DNA from: Diphasiastrum complanatum
Lineage: Eukaryota; Streptophyta; Lycopodiopsida; Lycopodiales; Lycopodiaceae
Length of the DNA: 64,000 nt
Direction: 5' to 3'
NCBI GenBank assembly: GCA_029204225.1
Contig: CM055099.1
Location: 53,146,231-53,210,230 of the forward strand
Numbering within the stretch: position 1 is the stretch's first letter; the number at the start of each line of letters is the position of its first letter. Shown one piece after another: positions 1 through 11,099 of the stretch. The notes beneath the pieces were generated by a model. That model was not told the origin of the DNA and ran no database searches. It worked only from the letters and a program-made list of their open reading frames with translations. The translations under genes and the position numbers were made by a program.

Positions 1-19
1 TCAAGCCAAGCCTTTCACA

Positions 20-265
20 ATGAATTTTATAGTTATCAAACGACTTGGTTTGTCATCTTATTATGTGCTAATTGGGCGGCCCTGGCTTTATCAATCACAT
101 GCAAGTGTTCATTGGAAATCCAGAGAGTTGAGATTTCAAACTGGTGAGACCAATAATCGAGGTAAGCCAACAAAACAAATAATTACCTGGAGTCGTGACA
201 AATATGAAGGTGAAATCCTTTCTCTGACACCAGTTTTAGCTCAGAAGAAACTTCTTATGCCTTAA
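20..265 (+). pseudogene. Gypsy protease tail and linker fragment
   Basis: The translation contains IGRPWLYQSHA, the conserved segment just after the retropepsin active site in plant gypsy polyproteins (usually LGRPWL). The catalytic D-S/T-G motif would lie upstream, outside the window. The fragment then reads into the variable linker before RT and stops at about residue 81. The product would be part of the aspartic protease that cuts the polyprotein inside the virus-like particle. Short and broken, but the motif and its position directly before RT make the assignment sound. Confidence 0.7.
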
Positions 266-294
266 ATATTTTCTCTACTGGATCTGACATTGAA

Positions 295-1274
295 GTGCAA
301 TATTTTGAATGCTATGAGAATACTGACGAAGAAGAATTCTTCGATGCCTGCAACGCTGAAGCAGATGTTTTGTATGAAGAAATTAAAGTTGCAGACACAA
401 ACTCGAAAGAGTCTGATGATTCGAGTGATGAATCTAAATACGAATTTGGTAACAAGAACCAGGCTGGCGACAAGAATACAGCTGTACAGTCAACCATGCG
501 CGAAATTCATGGCCATACCAAGGCCAGTATAACAGAAGGTATCATTCTACCAGATTCTACTGAACTAATTGAACTTGCACCTAGCAGATTTGTGCATGTT
601 TCACTTGGAGAATCGGAATTAGCGGAATTTACAGAATTGCTAAAGGAGTATCAAGATGTTTTTGTCTGGTCGCTCGACAATTTGAAAGGTATACCTGTAG
701 AATTTGGAGAGCACCGTATTGATCTTAAAGAAGACGCTGTACCTGTTCGACAGAGACAGTCATCTCAATCCAAAGTACTCCCTCATGGTTAAGGACAAAC
801 TCAACAAGCACCTTAAGACAGGTATTATCTATCCCGTCTTAAGCAGTGAATGGGTTTCACCCATTATTGTTGTTCCAAAGAAGAAAACTGACAAAATAAG
901 AATATGCCAGGATTTTCGCAAGCTCAATGTTGTCACAAGGAAGGATCATCATCCTCTGCCCTTCACTGATTCCATCCTAGATCATGTTGCTGGTCAAGAG
1001 CGTTACAGTTTCTGTGACAGTTTCTCTGGTTATAATCAGGTTGGAGTGCGAAAGGAGGATCATTCAAAGACCACATTCACTATGGATTGGGCCACTTATG
1101 CCTACAACAAAACGCCCTTTGGGAAATGCACCAGCAACTTTTCAGCAAATCATGATGTTAATTTTCGGTGCCTTCCTAAGAACTTTTCTTGAAATCTTTA
1201 TTGATGATTTCTGTGTATATAGTGATATAAAGACACATTTACAGAAGCTGAAACTAATATTGCAATGGTGTTGA
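295..1274 (+). pseudogene. Gypsy reverse transcriptase (broken)
   Basis: This region holds the acidic linker (about 295-640) and the RT fingers and palm. Visible blocks are FVWSLDNLKGIP, EHRIDLKEDAVPVRQRQ, WVSPIIVVPKKKTDKIR, CQDFRKLNVVTRKDHHPLP, FCDSFSGYNQ and FIDDFCVYSD. The last is the catalytic Y/F-x-DD box (about 1197-1226) with both aspartates kept. The frame shifts near 790 and again near 1150, so three reading frames share one domain. RT would copy element RNA into DNA in the cytoplasmic particle. This copy cannot be translated through. Confidence 0.88.
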
Positions 1275-1275
1275 G

Positions 1276-1554
1276 ATGCTTGTTTATCCCTTCATCCAGA
1301 GAAATGTTTTTTTCGGTATGAAAGAAGAAATATTACTTGGACACAAAATATCAAACAAAGGAATAGAAGTCGACAAAAATAAAGTCGAGCTTATAAAGAA
1401 TCTCCAGACACCAACCAATCTACGTGAATTAAGAGATATCTTAGGACATGTCGGCTATTATTGGAGATTTATCCAAAGTCATGCTTCTATTGCTGCCTCT
1501 CTTACTCATCTACTCAAGAAACAAGTGGAATACTTGTGGACAAATGAACAGTAG
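1276..1554 (+). pseudogene. Gypsy RT thumb/connection segment
   Basis: The translation contains LLGHKISNKGIEVDKNKVE, the plant gypsy block that follows the RT palm (usual form LGHxVSxxGIEVDxxKI). It then has LRELRDILGHVGYYWRFI, the connection block before RNase H. A TAG stop at about 1552 ends the open segment, and the next fragment resumes in the same frame. A single nonsense change there would explain the break. Confidence 0.82.
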
Positions 1555-1581
1555 AAAGCATTCGAAGAACTTAAGCAAAGG

Positions 1582-1920
1582 TTGATTGATGCTCCTATTC
1601 TGAGACCACCCAACTGGGCTATTTTATTTCATAGTCATGTTGATGTTTCTGCATTTGCTATTGGCGTCTGCCTGAGCCAGAAGGATGATCTGAAGAAAGA
1701 TCATCCCATCTACTATGCGAGTCGACAGCTTAGTGCCTTAAAGAAGAATTATTCGGCTACAGAAAGGGAAGCACTTGGAATGATTTTCACTGTTAAAAAA
1801 TTTTGGCATTATTTGTTGGGATATGCATTTATTTTTCACGTTGATCACTATGCTCTAAAGTATCTTGTGAATAAACCAGATCTATTAGGACGAATTGCTC
1901 GATGGGTTCTACTTCTGTAG
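1582..1920 (+). pseudogene. Gypsy RNase H domain fragment
   Basis: The translation shows DVSAFAIGVCLSQ, YYASRQLSALKKNYSATERE, MIFTVKKFWHYLLGYAF and FHVDHYALKYLVNK, the consecutive RNase H blocks of plant gypsy pol. D, E and D residues expected at the active site are visible (DVSA, TERE, VDH). It ends in a TAG stop at 1918-1920, after which homologous sequence continues with more disruption. RNase H would remove the RNA strand during reverse transcription. Confidence 0.85.
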
Positions 1921-2224
1921 GAATTCACTTATCAAGTAGAACTTTGCCAAGGAAAATATCATACGAATGTTGATTATCTATCGCGACTCAGCGCGGGTTG
2001 AAAAACCAATTAATGATGATTTCCAGACGAAAATCTATTTGAAATTTCATCCACGAATTCGTTATATTCTGATATTATTACTTATCTCAAGGATCACATA
2101 TATCCGGATGGTTATGATTTGGAGCAAAAGACAGTTTTTCAATATAAGGTAGCACCTTATACGATTATTAACAATGTCCTGTACAAGCTTGGTGCTGACC
2201 ATCAACTATGAAGATGTCTCGAAA

Positions 2225-2920
2225 CAACAGATATTAAAAAGGTTGTTCAAGCCTTACATTCTGAAGATGCTGGAGGACACTTTGCTTTAAAGAATATTGT
2301 TAATAAGATATTGATCGCCAAATACTGGTGGCCAACCATGTTTAAGGATGTATCAAATTTTATTCGTTCGTGCGATCCATGCCAAAGATCTAGCAAGCCT
2401 ACAAAAGCAATAAATCCTTCCTCTTGCACCATTTGAGAAGTGGGGGATTGACTTTGTCGGTATGATCAAACCTGTGACCCGACATACTAAATGTCGTTAT
2501 ATTCTTGTTGCAATGGATTATTCTACAAAGAACGTTGAAGCAGAGGCGACGAAACGAAACGATGCAAAAACTGTCGCGACGTTCTTATTCAAATTTATAA
2601 TCACAAGATATGGTTGTCCACTTGAACTAGTAAGTGACCGTGGTACACATTTTCTAAATGACATTATACGGCTGCTGACAACATATTTTCTGATCAAACA
2701 CAGAAAAACTACACCATATAGTCTAAAAGCAAACGGGTTGACAGAGAGAGCTAATGGAATTTTATGTAAGGTCCTGAACAAAATTACTATTGCACATGCG
2801 ACGGACTGGGATAAAAAACTACCATCAGTTCTCTGGGCTTATCGCAACACAGAAAAAAATCACGATGAAGCAAACACCATATTTTCTTACGTATGGTATG
2901 CATCCTATTTTGCCTACTAA
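2225..2920 (+). pseudogene. Gypsy integrase zinc finger and catalytic core
   Basis: Between 2260 and 2430 the plus strand encodes a degraded HHCC finger: EDAGGHFALKNIV, YWWPTMFKD, then CDPCQRSSKP. The core follows in another frame with VAMDYSTKNVEAEA (first D), LVSDRGTHFLND (second D) and NGLTERANGIL (E), then WDKKLPSVLWAYRNT. All three DDE residues can be seen, although the frame breaks near 2440 and again near 2900. Integrase would insert the element cDNA into the chromosome. Confidence 0.87.
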
Positions 2921-2984
2921 ATTTGAGGTGACAACTTTTCGTATTTAAGCTCAACGAACAGATGAAGAATGTATTAACGAAAGG

Positions 2985-3290
2985 TTGACCAATATTGAAG
3001 AACTAGTTGAAGCTCGTGCGAATTCACAAAAATTAACGGAGGTTATCCAGGAACAAAGGAAGAAGAAGTATGATAGTCGTATCAAAAAATGTGATCTTCA
3101 AGCTAATGACTTTGCGCTGATTTATGATAGTCGACATCAAAAGTTCCTCAGAAAACTCCATATGAGATGGCTTGGACTATAAAGTCATAGAGGTGTTTGA
3201 GAGTGGTTCTGTACCACTCCAATCACTTGAAGACGAACTATTACCTACACATATTAATGGATCCAGACTCAAGAAATACTACCTTTGACT
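2985..3290 (+). pseudogene. Gypsy integrase C-terminal region
   Basis: The open part reads EELVEARANSQKLTEVIQEQ, then KKYDSRIKKCDLQANDFALI. This matches the helical region and the K-D-x-Q/A-x-G-D-x-V-L block at the end of plant gypsy integrases. A frameshift near 3180 leads into the last recognisable residues, RLKKYY, at about 3270-3285. No chromodomain was recognised. Confidence 0.65.
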
Positions 3291-3298
3291 AGAATTTT

Positions 3299-3590
3299 TT
3301 TTATTCTTATTCTTTTCTAGTATTTTTCTGGAATTTATCGCGAATTTTCTTTCATCTTTTTTGGAATTGATCGCGACTTTTCTCCTATCTTTTCTAAAAA
3401 AATTTCTTAAAATTTTCTTCCACTTTCGAGCATTCTTCCAAAATCATTCTTAAAAAAATTTCGAGAATTTTTTGCAACACTCAAATTGTAATCAACTTGT
3501 TTTAATTTTCGCGGACCGTTTTCGAGAATTTTTTTAGAATCTTTTCTAGCATCTTTCTCCAATTTTTCAAGAAATTTTCTAGCATTTCAT
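3299..3590 (+). repeat. Degenerate T-rich short repeats downstream of gypsy pol
   Basis: Very T-rich plus strand in which TTTTCTAGCAT-like and TCGCGAATTTT-like words recur many times with small changes. This is a degenerate tandem array. It directly follows the integrase end, where plant gypsy elements carry a 3' untranslated region before the LTR. No polypurine tract or LTR edge could be fixed. Confidence 0.55.
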
Positions 3591-5984
3591 GCACACCCTT
3601 AATAATGAAAATGACAGACGTTATGTCACCATGACATGTCATCACCCTCTCTACACCGCTACTGCATATCGTAAGTTATTTTCTATTTTTCTTTTTGACA
3701 CTTTCTTCTTGCATTTTCATGCTTTCCCGCGCTCAAAATTTTTGCAATCAAGATCTGTTGCGATCTACGGAGCTTTCATGAATTATTTGATACAATGGCT
3801 TCTGCATCTAGCTCTTCAATTACCTGGAAAGCACGCATAGAAATCCGTCTGACATCAATCTAGTCCTATTTGGATCAATGTAGGTTGGAAAATTTGAAAG
3901 TGGATCCTTCAATCATCTTGTCTGATGTCAGTACTGAATTTGTGAACTCCATCCATGAAGTTTCTGAGGTGGATTTCAAAGTTCATGTGCAACAAATTTT
4001 TCACTATCTCTGAAGAAGTATTTAGCACACTGCTTCAACACCTTTTCGGTGTATTTTGATTGACTCAGATGCATTAGTCGTCTGATTCAATCTCTTCTGA
4101 TCTCTTATAGAGACACACACAAGGCTTAGGTGTCACTCGCCAACCATTAGAGTATCGGTTGGAAACAGACATACATCGTTCCAAAACATTGCGAGTCATT
4201 TAATATTCTAAATTTCTAATATGCAAATAGGCCATTACATGAATTTAGGCACTATCGCATATTTACATGTACAAATATTAAAAATTTAAAATTTTGTAGC
4301 AATTAATGGAATAATATGAAAACATAGGCCTCCACATATCCCCTTCCTCAAATGTGCAGCGGCTCGCAAACATTGATCAGGTTCTTCTGGCTCTTTTCCT
4401 ATTAGCTGGTTTTCTGAGGAAGATCGCTTTTGCTCTTTCTTCATTTTCTTCATTGAGTTGTTCAACTGTCTTGCCAACAGTAGCGAGAAAATAGTCGTTC
4501 ATCTTGAGATAATTTTCTTTCATGGCCAGATCAGGATATCCTCCCATTCCTTGATTCCCGAAGGGTCCAATGACACCGGCTCACTTGTATTTATGCAGAG
4601 ATTTCAGCTATCAATAGAGAGAAGAGAACCAATTTTCTGAAATTGAACATTCCTTTTATCTAATTGTTGCAGCATAGTATTCAAATACACTAGGCATTTG
4701 TTGTCGCTGTCTATGATACGCGTCTGTCTGTGGCATACACTCCATCTTGTATTGAATTTTAGTTGCTAATGTGGATTTACAGACGACATTTTTGAAGATA
4801 TAATTCTAACTGATTGTGTGTAGGGAACCGACCAGGGAACCGGCCGAAGCTGATAAGCATATGCCTAGTGATAAGAACTAATTCCTTGTGGTCAATAAGA
4901 GGAATCAATTGCTGATCAGATTCTGTTTTGTAGAATCTATTCGCTTGTCTCTAATAGATAGTTGCTTATTGTTCATTCTATTGCCTGGAAGATAAACTAT
5001 CCTTCTACAATTTCAGACCTTGACCAAATCGTTTCATGTTGGTGTTTTTGGATGCCAATTTACACAATATCTTTGGATAATCAGATATGTCATTGTAATA
5101 TCCATTTTTGGATATTACACTCTTCACTCATTCCATTATCCTTTGTACACTTATCAATCCAAAAGAGCATATTTGTCTCTCTTTTGGAGAATGATAAATC
5201 TTTTATATTACACATTTTACAGATTTTGTGAAATTCTATAACGACTAGGCTACCGCACTAATTATGCATACCCGTTCTTTTCACAATAACATATCGTGCA
5301 AATTCCAATGTGGACATTTGACGAATTTTCAGAAATTTTATAATTCGTCAAAATTCGATGCGTCAGAACTGACATCCAGGCAAAAAATTCAAAACTAGAA
5401 GTCTGGTGATCAGGAAATTGTGACGACAACCAATTTTCAAAGTGCATGTTGGAATCTGACATCTTGACATGGATATGATGTGGCATTTTAAAAAAAAAAT
5501 TACATGTCATCCGACGTGGATGTCGAATTTCGACGCCCATGTCAGCAATACAGACTTCTAAAGTTCGGGACACGAACGTTGGATTTTGACATGTTTGGAG
5601 GATGTCAGAATCCAATGTCTGGTTTTTTTTTCTGAATTCGTGCGATCCAGTGCTTCTTGATTTGTTTTGTGCAGCTTGGAGCCATTGAAGGTGAGTTCGG
5701 ATCGATTATTGCGATTCTTGAAGATCAGTTCATGCTTTTGATGCTTAGCGGTTGGTGCTTGATGATATTAAAAGCTTTTGGAGTTTTTGGAGTTCCTGTT
5801 TTTTTTTTTTTAAAGATAAAGTTTGTTTTGTTTGTTTTTATGAAAGAAAGTAAAGAGAGGAAATATAAATGTCTGAATAGATAGTGTTAAGTGTTTGAAT
5901 AGATAGTATTAAGTGTTAAGTGTTTGAATATATAGTGTTTGATGGTAAATGAATCTGAGATTGTAATTTGAGAGAGAGATAGAG
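3591..5984. other. Unassigned non-coding DNA
   Basis: No coding region, LTR pair or RNA gene was recognised. Open frames here are short and resemble nothing known to me. The first part may be the decayed 3' end of the gypsy element. From about 5260 to 5620, words such as GATGTCAGAATCC and TGACATGT recur imperfectly on both strands, as in an old repeat. Confidence 0.5.
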
Positions 5985-6145
5985 ATCTAGAGAGAGTGTG
6001 TGTGTGTGTGTATGTGTGAGTGTGAGTGTGTGTTGTTTTGAATTTTGCATTGATTTAAAATGATTTAAGATATTGTTTTTCTTGTAATAGATTGTTAGAA
6101 TTATTTAGGATAGTGCTTGGTAGTAATGGATTGTAAGATTTGAAA

Positions 6146-6242
<97 letters not shown>

Positions 6243-6297
6243 GAGGAGGAGGAGGCGTATGTGTTTTGTATTTTGCATTGACTTATGAGAGAGAGGA

Positions 6298-6351
<54 letters not shown>

Positions 6352-6443
6352 GCATTTTGCATTGATTTAGAATTTAGGATAATAGATAAATATATAGTCT
6401 ATTGCATTTATTTAGGATTAAGAGTGATAGATGAATAGATGGT

Positions 6444-6512
<69 letters not shown>

Positions 6513-6625
6513 GTGTGTGTTTTGCAATTTAAATTTAAGATAGAAATATATTGTTTGATAGTAATTGAGGGAAAGTGTGTGTGTGTCTGAGAGAGAGAGA
6601 GAGAGAGAGAAAGGAAAGTGTGTAT
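5985..6625 (+). repeat. Cluster of GT and GA microsatellites inside a larger repeat
   Basis: Contains (GT)18 at 6149-6184, (GA)n at 6185-6239, (GGA)n at 6239-6255, (GT)24 at 6301-6348, (GA)n at 6447-6509, a short GT run at 6575-6586 and a GA run at 6589-6610. Each block is followed by a shared spacer resembling TTTTGCATTGATTTA (near 6043, 6272, 6354 and, weaker, 6521). A unit of microsatellite plus spacer has therefore been tandemly duplicated. Long open frames here encode only His-Thr, Val-Cys or Ser-Leu runs and are not genes. Confidence 0.95.
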
Positions 6626-7020
6626 GTCTGTGTGTTTTTCATTTTTGAATTCGAGCTTACCGATGAGTTTGTATTGTTTCAATCTTTTGAATATTGGAAT
6701 ACATTACCCAACATAGTAAAAAAGTCAAATGTAAATTATTACTTTCATTTTTTTAAAGCAATGTCGTATTTTATCACATACACTAGAAATTAGTTAATAT
6801 GAAACAGTGAAATGTAGGTAATTGTAATTTGTAGAGACACATTGCTCCTAAGTAAAAAGACTTTCGCAGCTTCAAACCCAGATAGACTTTGATGATATAG
6901 AGTTATCAATGATCAATATTTTTTTCGGATATTGTATGAATTTATTTCTTTAATGAAATTGAGTAACAGACATTGATACCTGTAGAACTAAGAATATTTT
7001 ATGAACCATGTTTGATGGTA
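6626..7020. other. Unassigned AT-rich DNA
   Basis: No gene or repeat recognised. It may include the outer end of the LTR-like sequence that leads to the primer-binding site at 8119. Confidence 0.4.
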
Positions 7021-8117
7021 TCATGAACAATTACCTTTCTTTGAGGGTATGTGTAGGTACACATGAACGTACTTGAAGAATCAGAGCAAGAATAAGAAGC
7101 CCTCTGGGCTTAAGGACTGATCTCTCTTTGAGGGTATGTGCAGGTACTCGAGAAAGTGCCAAAAGAACAAGAATCGAAACAAGAAGCTTTCTAAGCTTAA
7201 AGACAATATCAAGAAGGCTTTTTGATAAAGTCTATAAAAGAAGGCTCATTAGAGTCTATAAAGAAGGCTTATTACTAAGTCTATAATGAAGGCTCAAAGG
7301 AGTCTATAAAGAACAAGATAAGGCCTAGGGTCTGATCACCCTAGTGACCTTTTTCCACCATGATTGAGGATGGGCAACCTCTAAAAAATAAGTGCCAGTG
7401 ACCATGATTGAGGATGGGCAACCTCTAGAAAAAAAAGGGCCTACCTATTGTCTTTTCATGTCAGATCTAGAGCTTGCATGTCATGCCATCGGTGGCCTAT
7501 TGTCCATGCATGTCAGATCTAGAGCTTGCATGTCAGATCTAAAGCTTGCATGTCAGATTTGAAGCTTGCATGTCACACCATGCATTGTCAAATGACCATG
7601 CATGTCACTTCATGACTGTTGCATGTCAAGAATCTGTGAACACTTATGATTGCATGTCAAGAATCTAAGATCCATTTGGATTGCATGACAAGAATCTAAG
7701 ATCCAACATGATTGCATGTTGGAAAGATTAAGACTTATGAATAAATTTCTATGCTTTTGTTAGGCTAGATATGAAATTAAGATCATTGAATATGAACTAA
7801 GTTTATGAAAGTTGATTTTCCTACATCTGAGACCCTTATTGGAATCCATTGTATATGTAATTGGCATTGGCCAATTGAATTTGCATAATGATAAGAAAAG
7901 AATCCTTCGAGAGGGGGGGGGGAGTCCCCATTGCCTTCTCAGTGCTTCCGCTATTGTGTGAATGAATCTATGTGATGCAATGTTTTTCGAGTTTTAATTT
8001 AAAGTCTTATTTGATTTTCAGTAAGTTGATTCGAGACTAGCTTTATGTGAATGATAAGCCAATTAAATCTTTTGGCCTTAAGAACTTAGGACAGGCCTTC
8101 ACCCTCGAGTTCACAGC
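7021..8117 (+). repeat. LTR-like region with internal minisatellites
   Basis: This non-coding block ends at TTCACA just before a PBS, as expected for the right part of a 5' LTR. It contains local duplications: TTTGAGGGTATGTG at 7040 and 7128 (about 88 apart), an ACCATGATTGAGGATGGGCA unit at 7358 and 7401 (period 43), a GAAGGCT/AGTCTATAA alternation at 7210-7310, and about three consecutive 20-base units of GCATGTCAGATCTAGAGCTT type at 7508-7570. The last group extends with variants to about 7740. The left LTR boundary is not certain. Confidence 0.55.
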
Positions 8118-8118
8118 T

Positions 8119-8130
8119 TGGTATCAAAGC
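8119..8130 (+). promoter_or_regulatory. Primer-binding site (initiator tRNA-Met type)
   Basis: TGGTATCAAAGC differs at one base from TGGTATCAGAGC, the complement of the plant initiator tRNA-Met 3' end. It sits three bases after TTCACA. It marks an LTR/internal junction for a plus-strand element whose coding part is no longer recognisable. Confidence 0.75.
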
Positions 8131-8754
8131 TATGGTTTAATATGTCATGAACTTGACTTGAAGACCTTGTATGTTTATGCATGTGGAAGAACATAAAGCT
8201 CCACCCGATGTTTAAGAGGCCTTGTGCTTCAAAAAGCAAGAAATGCTTGGAAAAGATCAAGAAGACCAAGACTCCTGCTAGGCATGATGAAGAACCAAAT
8301 GACAACGAAACACTGGAAGCCTACTTGCGGAGAACTAGAAGGTCATGTTTAGAGTATAGAAGTATTGCTTCTTAGAAATAATTTCTTGATTAAGATGGAC
8401 CCATATTTCAAGCATCTTTTGAAATCATGAATAGGAAGTTAAACCTCCTAAGACATTATGTAAAAGCATGACTAGTATGACAACATACTAAGGAGGAATG
8501 AGGACTGAAAACTTTAAGACCAGTTCACCCTATGTCATTCCTGAATCCCCAATGAAACAATATACTATGAAATTGTATTTGAGCATTCTAAAACCCAGGA
8601 TGAAAATGAAATGATTGGATCGACCTAAGATAGATTCAGTAAGCTAAATCTGAATTCATAGATTAAGATATCTGAGCTAGGTCAAGGAACTGAAAAGACT
8701 CCCATGGCCCCAAACTTGAGATAGGAAGATAATATTTTAATAATCTTCACACAT
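8131..8754 (+). other. Decayed retroelement leader, no recognised product
   Basis: Follows the PBS at 8119. A 64-residue open frame at 8181-8375 is rich in Lys and Arg (it includes EAYLRRTRRSCLEY) and might be a gag remnant, but I recognise no domain. The rest is broken by stops. Near 8755 the sequence changes abruptly to a minus-strand copia relic, which has truncated whatever followed. Confidence 0.45.
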
Positions 8755-9060
8755 AATGCAACATTGATCATAAGATCCTGAAGCAATCTTCTGAACCAGA
8801 TAATTTCCTTCACTACAGAGGTAGCGACGACATATTTTGTTTCTGTAAAGGACAAGAAAATGCATTTCTACTTTCGACTATTCCACGAAATGGGTCCTCT
8901 TGCCAAAAAGCAAAGATAGCCAGATGTGGATTTTCTTGTGTCCACATTACCACCCCAATCAGAGTCAGAATAAGTAAGTAATGTCATATCATCCTTTGTA
9001 TTTCCATTATAAATCAAAGCATAGTGCTTAGTGGCCTGAATGTATCTCAATACTCTGAGT
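8755..9060 (-). pseudogene. Copia RNase H fragment
   Basis: The open part (60 residues from 9050) contains RYIQATKHYALIYNG, then YSDSDWGGNVDTRKSTSGY and GPISWNSRK. These are the first RNase H blocks of copia, with the catalytic D of YSDSDW visible. A frameshift after SRK leads to a remnant of the next block (T-E-x-K-Y) and of KEIIWF near 8800-8850. The domain lacks its end, so it cannot be active. Confidence 0.82.
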
Positions 9061-9890
9061 AGAGCCTTCTAGTGAGGTAGGCCAGGATTTGACATAAAAT
9101 GTGACAATGTGTTGACTGTAAATGCTAAATCAGGTCTAGTCTAGACCATGGCATACATGATCAATCCGACTATTGACTAATCAGGTCTAGTGTAGACCAT
9201 GGCATACATGATCAATCTGACTATTGACTAATCAAGTCTAGTGTACCATGGCATACATGATCAGGTCTAGTGTACCATGACATACATGATCAGGTCTAGT
9301 GTAGACCATGGTATACATGATCAATCCGACTATCCTCTGTATTTCCATTATAACACAAAGCATAGTGCTTAGTGGCTTGAATGTATCTCAATACTCTGAG
9401 TAGAGCCTTCTAGTGAGGTAGTCCGGGATTTGACATAAACTATGACAATGTGTTGATTGTAAATGCTAAATCAAGTCTAGTGTAGACCATGGCATACATG
9501 ATCAATCCAACTATTGACTAATCAGGTGTAGTGTACCATGGCATACATGATTAGGTCTAGTGTACCATGACATACATGATCAGGTCTAGTGTAGACCATG
9601 GTATACATGATCAATTCGACTATCCTCTGTATTTCCATTATAACACAAAGCATAGTGCTTAGTGGCTTGAATGTATCTCAATACTCTGAGTAGAGCCTTC
9701 TAGTGAGGTAGTCCGGGATTTGACATAAACTATGACAATGTGTTGATTGTAAATGCTAAATCAAGTCTAGTGTAGACCATGGCATACATGATCAATCCAA
9801 CTATTGACTAATCAGGTGTAGTGTACCATGGCATACATGATTAGGTCTAGTGTAGACCATGGTATACATGATCAATCCGACTATTGACTG
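8993..9890 (-). repeat. Threefold tandem amplification inside copia RT/RNase H
   Basis: A segment starting CCTNTGTATTTCCATTATAA occurs at 8993, 9334 and 9624, so the units are about 341 and 290 bases. Units 2 and 3 are nearly identical over at least 200 bases; unit 1 is more diverged. Inside each unit a shorter block with GGTCTAGTGTA and CATGGCATACATGATCA repeats two to five times in tandem. The array lies inside the minus-strand copia coding region and copies the RYIQATKHY segment. Confidence 0.9.
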
Positions 9891-10700
9891 ATAGGGGTAT
9901 TTGCACATCTCTTTCTTCTTTGCATCAGTTGTCGGGCACATGTTCTTTGACAGTTTGAGTCCTGGGTCCATAGGCGAGTCTATTGACTTGTAATTTTCTA
10001 TGCCATACCTGTAGAGTACACTGGTTAGATACCTTTCTGACTTAACGTGATACTTCTCTTCGCTCTGTCTCTAGTTATCTCGATTCCAATAAGGTAGTGC
10101 ACAGGGCCTGAATCAGTCATTTGAAATTCCTTCGACAAATTGTCTTTGTCTCATGAAACAACTGATTCAAATTGTTGATGATTAGTGAGTCATCAACATA
10201 CAGTACTATTATGACATAGCTTGAGCCTATGTGTTTGAGATAAACATTAGAGTTAGTAGAGTTAGGAATGAAGTCGTGCTGCAACAAGAATCGATTGATT
10301 CTATCAACCCGGGCCCTTGGAGCTTGCTTTAGCCCGTAGAGAGCCTTTTGCAGCTTACATACTTTATGTTCTTGGCCTTGAAGGACGTAACCTTCTGGTT
10401 GATAGATTTAGATGTCTTCTTGTATATATCCATTCAGAAAGGCCATTTGGTGTACTTCTAGATTTTTGACAGCTACGAAGGAGAATAAAGATCGAATTGA
10501 TTGAAGTTTTATGACTAGACTGTATGTCTCAGTATAGTCAATCCCATAGGCTTGTTCGTACCTTTGATTACTAGCAAGATTTCCATGTGGCTGTTAAACC
10601 ATCTGGATTGAGCATCATCTTGAAGATCCACTTGGTGTCGATGATCTTTGCATTTGTAAGAGCTTCGACAAGATGTCAGGTCTTGTTTTCCATCAATGAG
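9891..10700 (-). pseudogene. Copia reverse transcriptase (broken)
   Basis: On the minus strand, frames between 10640 and 10150 give KVCKLQKALYGLKQAP, DRINRFLLQHDFIPN and VIIVLYVDDSLI. The YVDD catalytic box is intact, at about 10190-10200. Stops interrupt the domain, and the region joining it to RNase H has been rearranged by the neighbouring tandem array. Assignment is by motif order and is firm; function is lost. Confidence 0.83.
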
Positions 10701-10975
10701 TTGTACTCAACATGCATGGCAGAATGCCAGTTGTCTACATTCAAACTTGACAATACTTCTGTTACTAAAGCAGGTTCATCGTTGCTGATGAATGCTTGAG
10801 GGGTAAAATGATCAGGTTCTTGTCGATGTCGAGCAGATCTTTGAACAATAGTCGGCTGCTGAGATGATGAGTCTCTCTGTTGTGTGACAGAGGTATCTTC
10901 AATGCTTGTCAGGACAGTCACAGGTCGAGGCCTGTCGATGGTAATGGTGGGAGTCGTTGGGACGAACTCTTGCAT
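10676..10975 (-). pseudogene. Copia hinge between integrase and RT
   Basis: A 99-residue open frame with a Ser/Thr/Pro/Gln-rich start and then ALVTEVLSSLNVDNWHSAMH and VEYNSLMENKT. The second half matches the conserved block just before copia RT (pattern E-A-x-x-D/N-x-W-x-x-A-M-x-x-E-Y-x-S-L). It links integrase and RT in the polyprotein and has no known catalytic role. Confidence 0.72.
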
Positions 10976-11099
10976 TTGTTGCTTCTGCTTGAAGTCAAAG
11001 AATTTGTCTTCGAGAAAGACTACATCTCAACTAATTGAGATTCGGCTTGACTCCACATCAAAAATTCGATAAGTTTTGTGTGAAGTCGAGTATCCAATG

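Larger units (their letters stand above)
1..3290 (+). mobile_element. Ty3/gypsy LTR retrotransposon relic, pol region
   Basis: Consecutive plus-strand fragments give, in order, a protease tail, RT, RNase H, integrase zinc finger, integrase core and integrase C-terminus. Integrase lies after RNase H, which is the Ty3/gypsy order and the reverse of the copia elements elsewhere in the window. The reading frame changes at least four times and stops interrupt it (for example near 1553 and 1918), so the element is dead. Gag lies off the left edge and no chromodomain was seen at the C-terminus. The integrase resembles the non-chromodomain Tat/Athila-like plant lineages, by pattern only. No LTR could be delimited on either side. 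Confidence 0.9.

Noticed and set aside
1-3290. Endogenous pararetrovirus instead of a gypsy element
   Set aside because: A clear integrase with zinc finger and DDE residues follows RNase H; movement and coat protein motifs are absent.
6101-6682. Open frames of His-Thr, Cys-Val and Ser-Leu repeats up to 102 residues
   Set aside because: They are translations of GT and GA microsatellites and have no protein support.
9061-9890. Repeat series resembling a CRISPR array
   Set aside because: Repeats are long, uneven and inside a plant copia gene; there are no unique spacers or cas genes.
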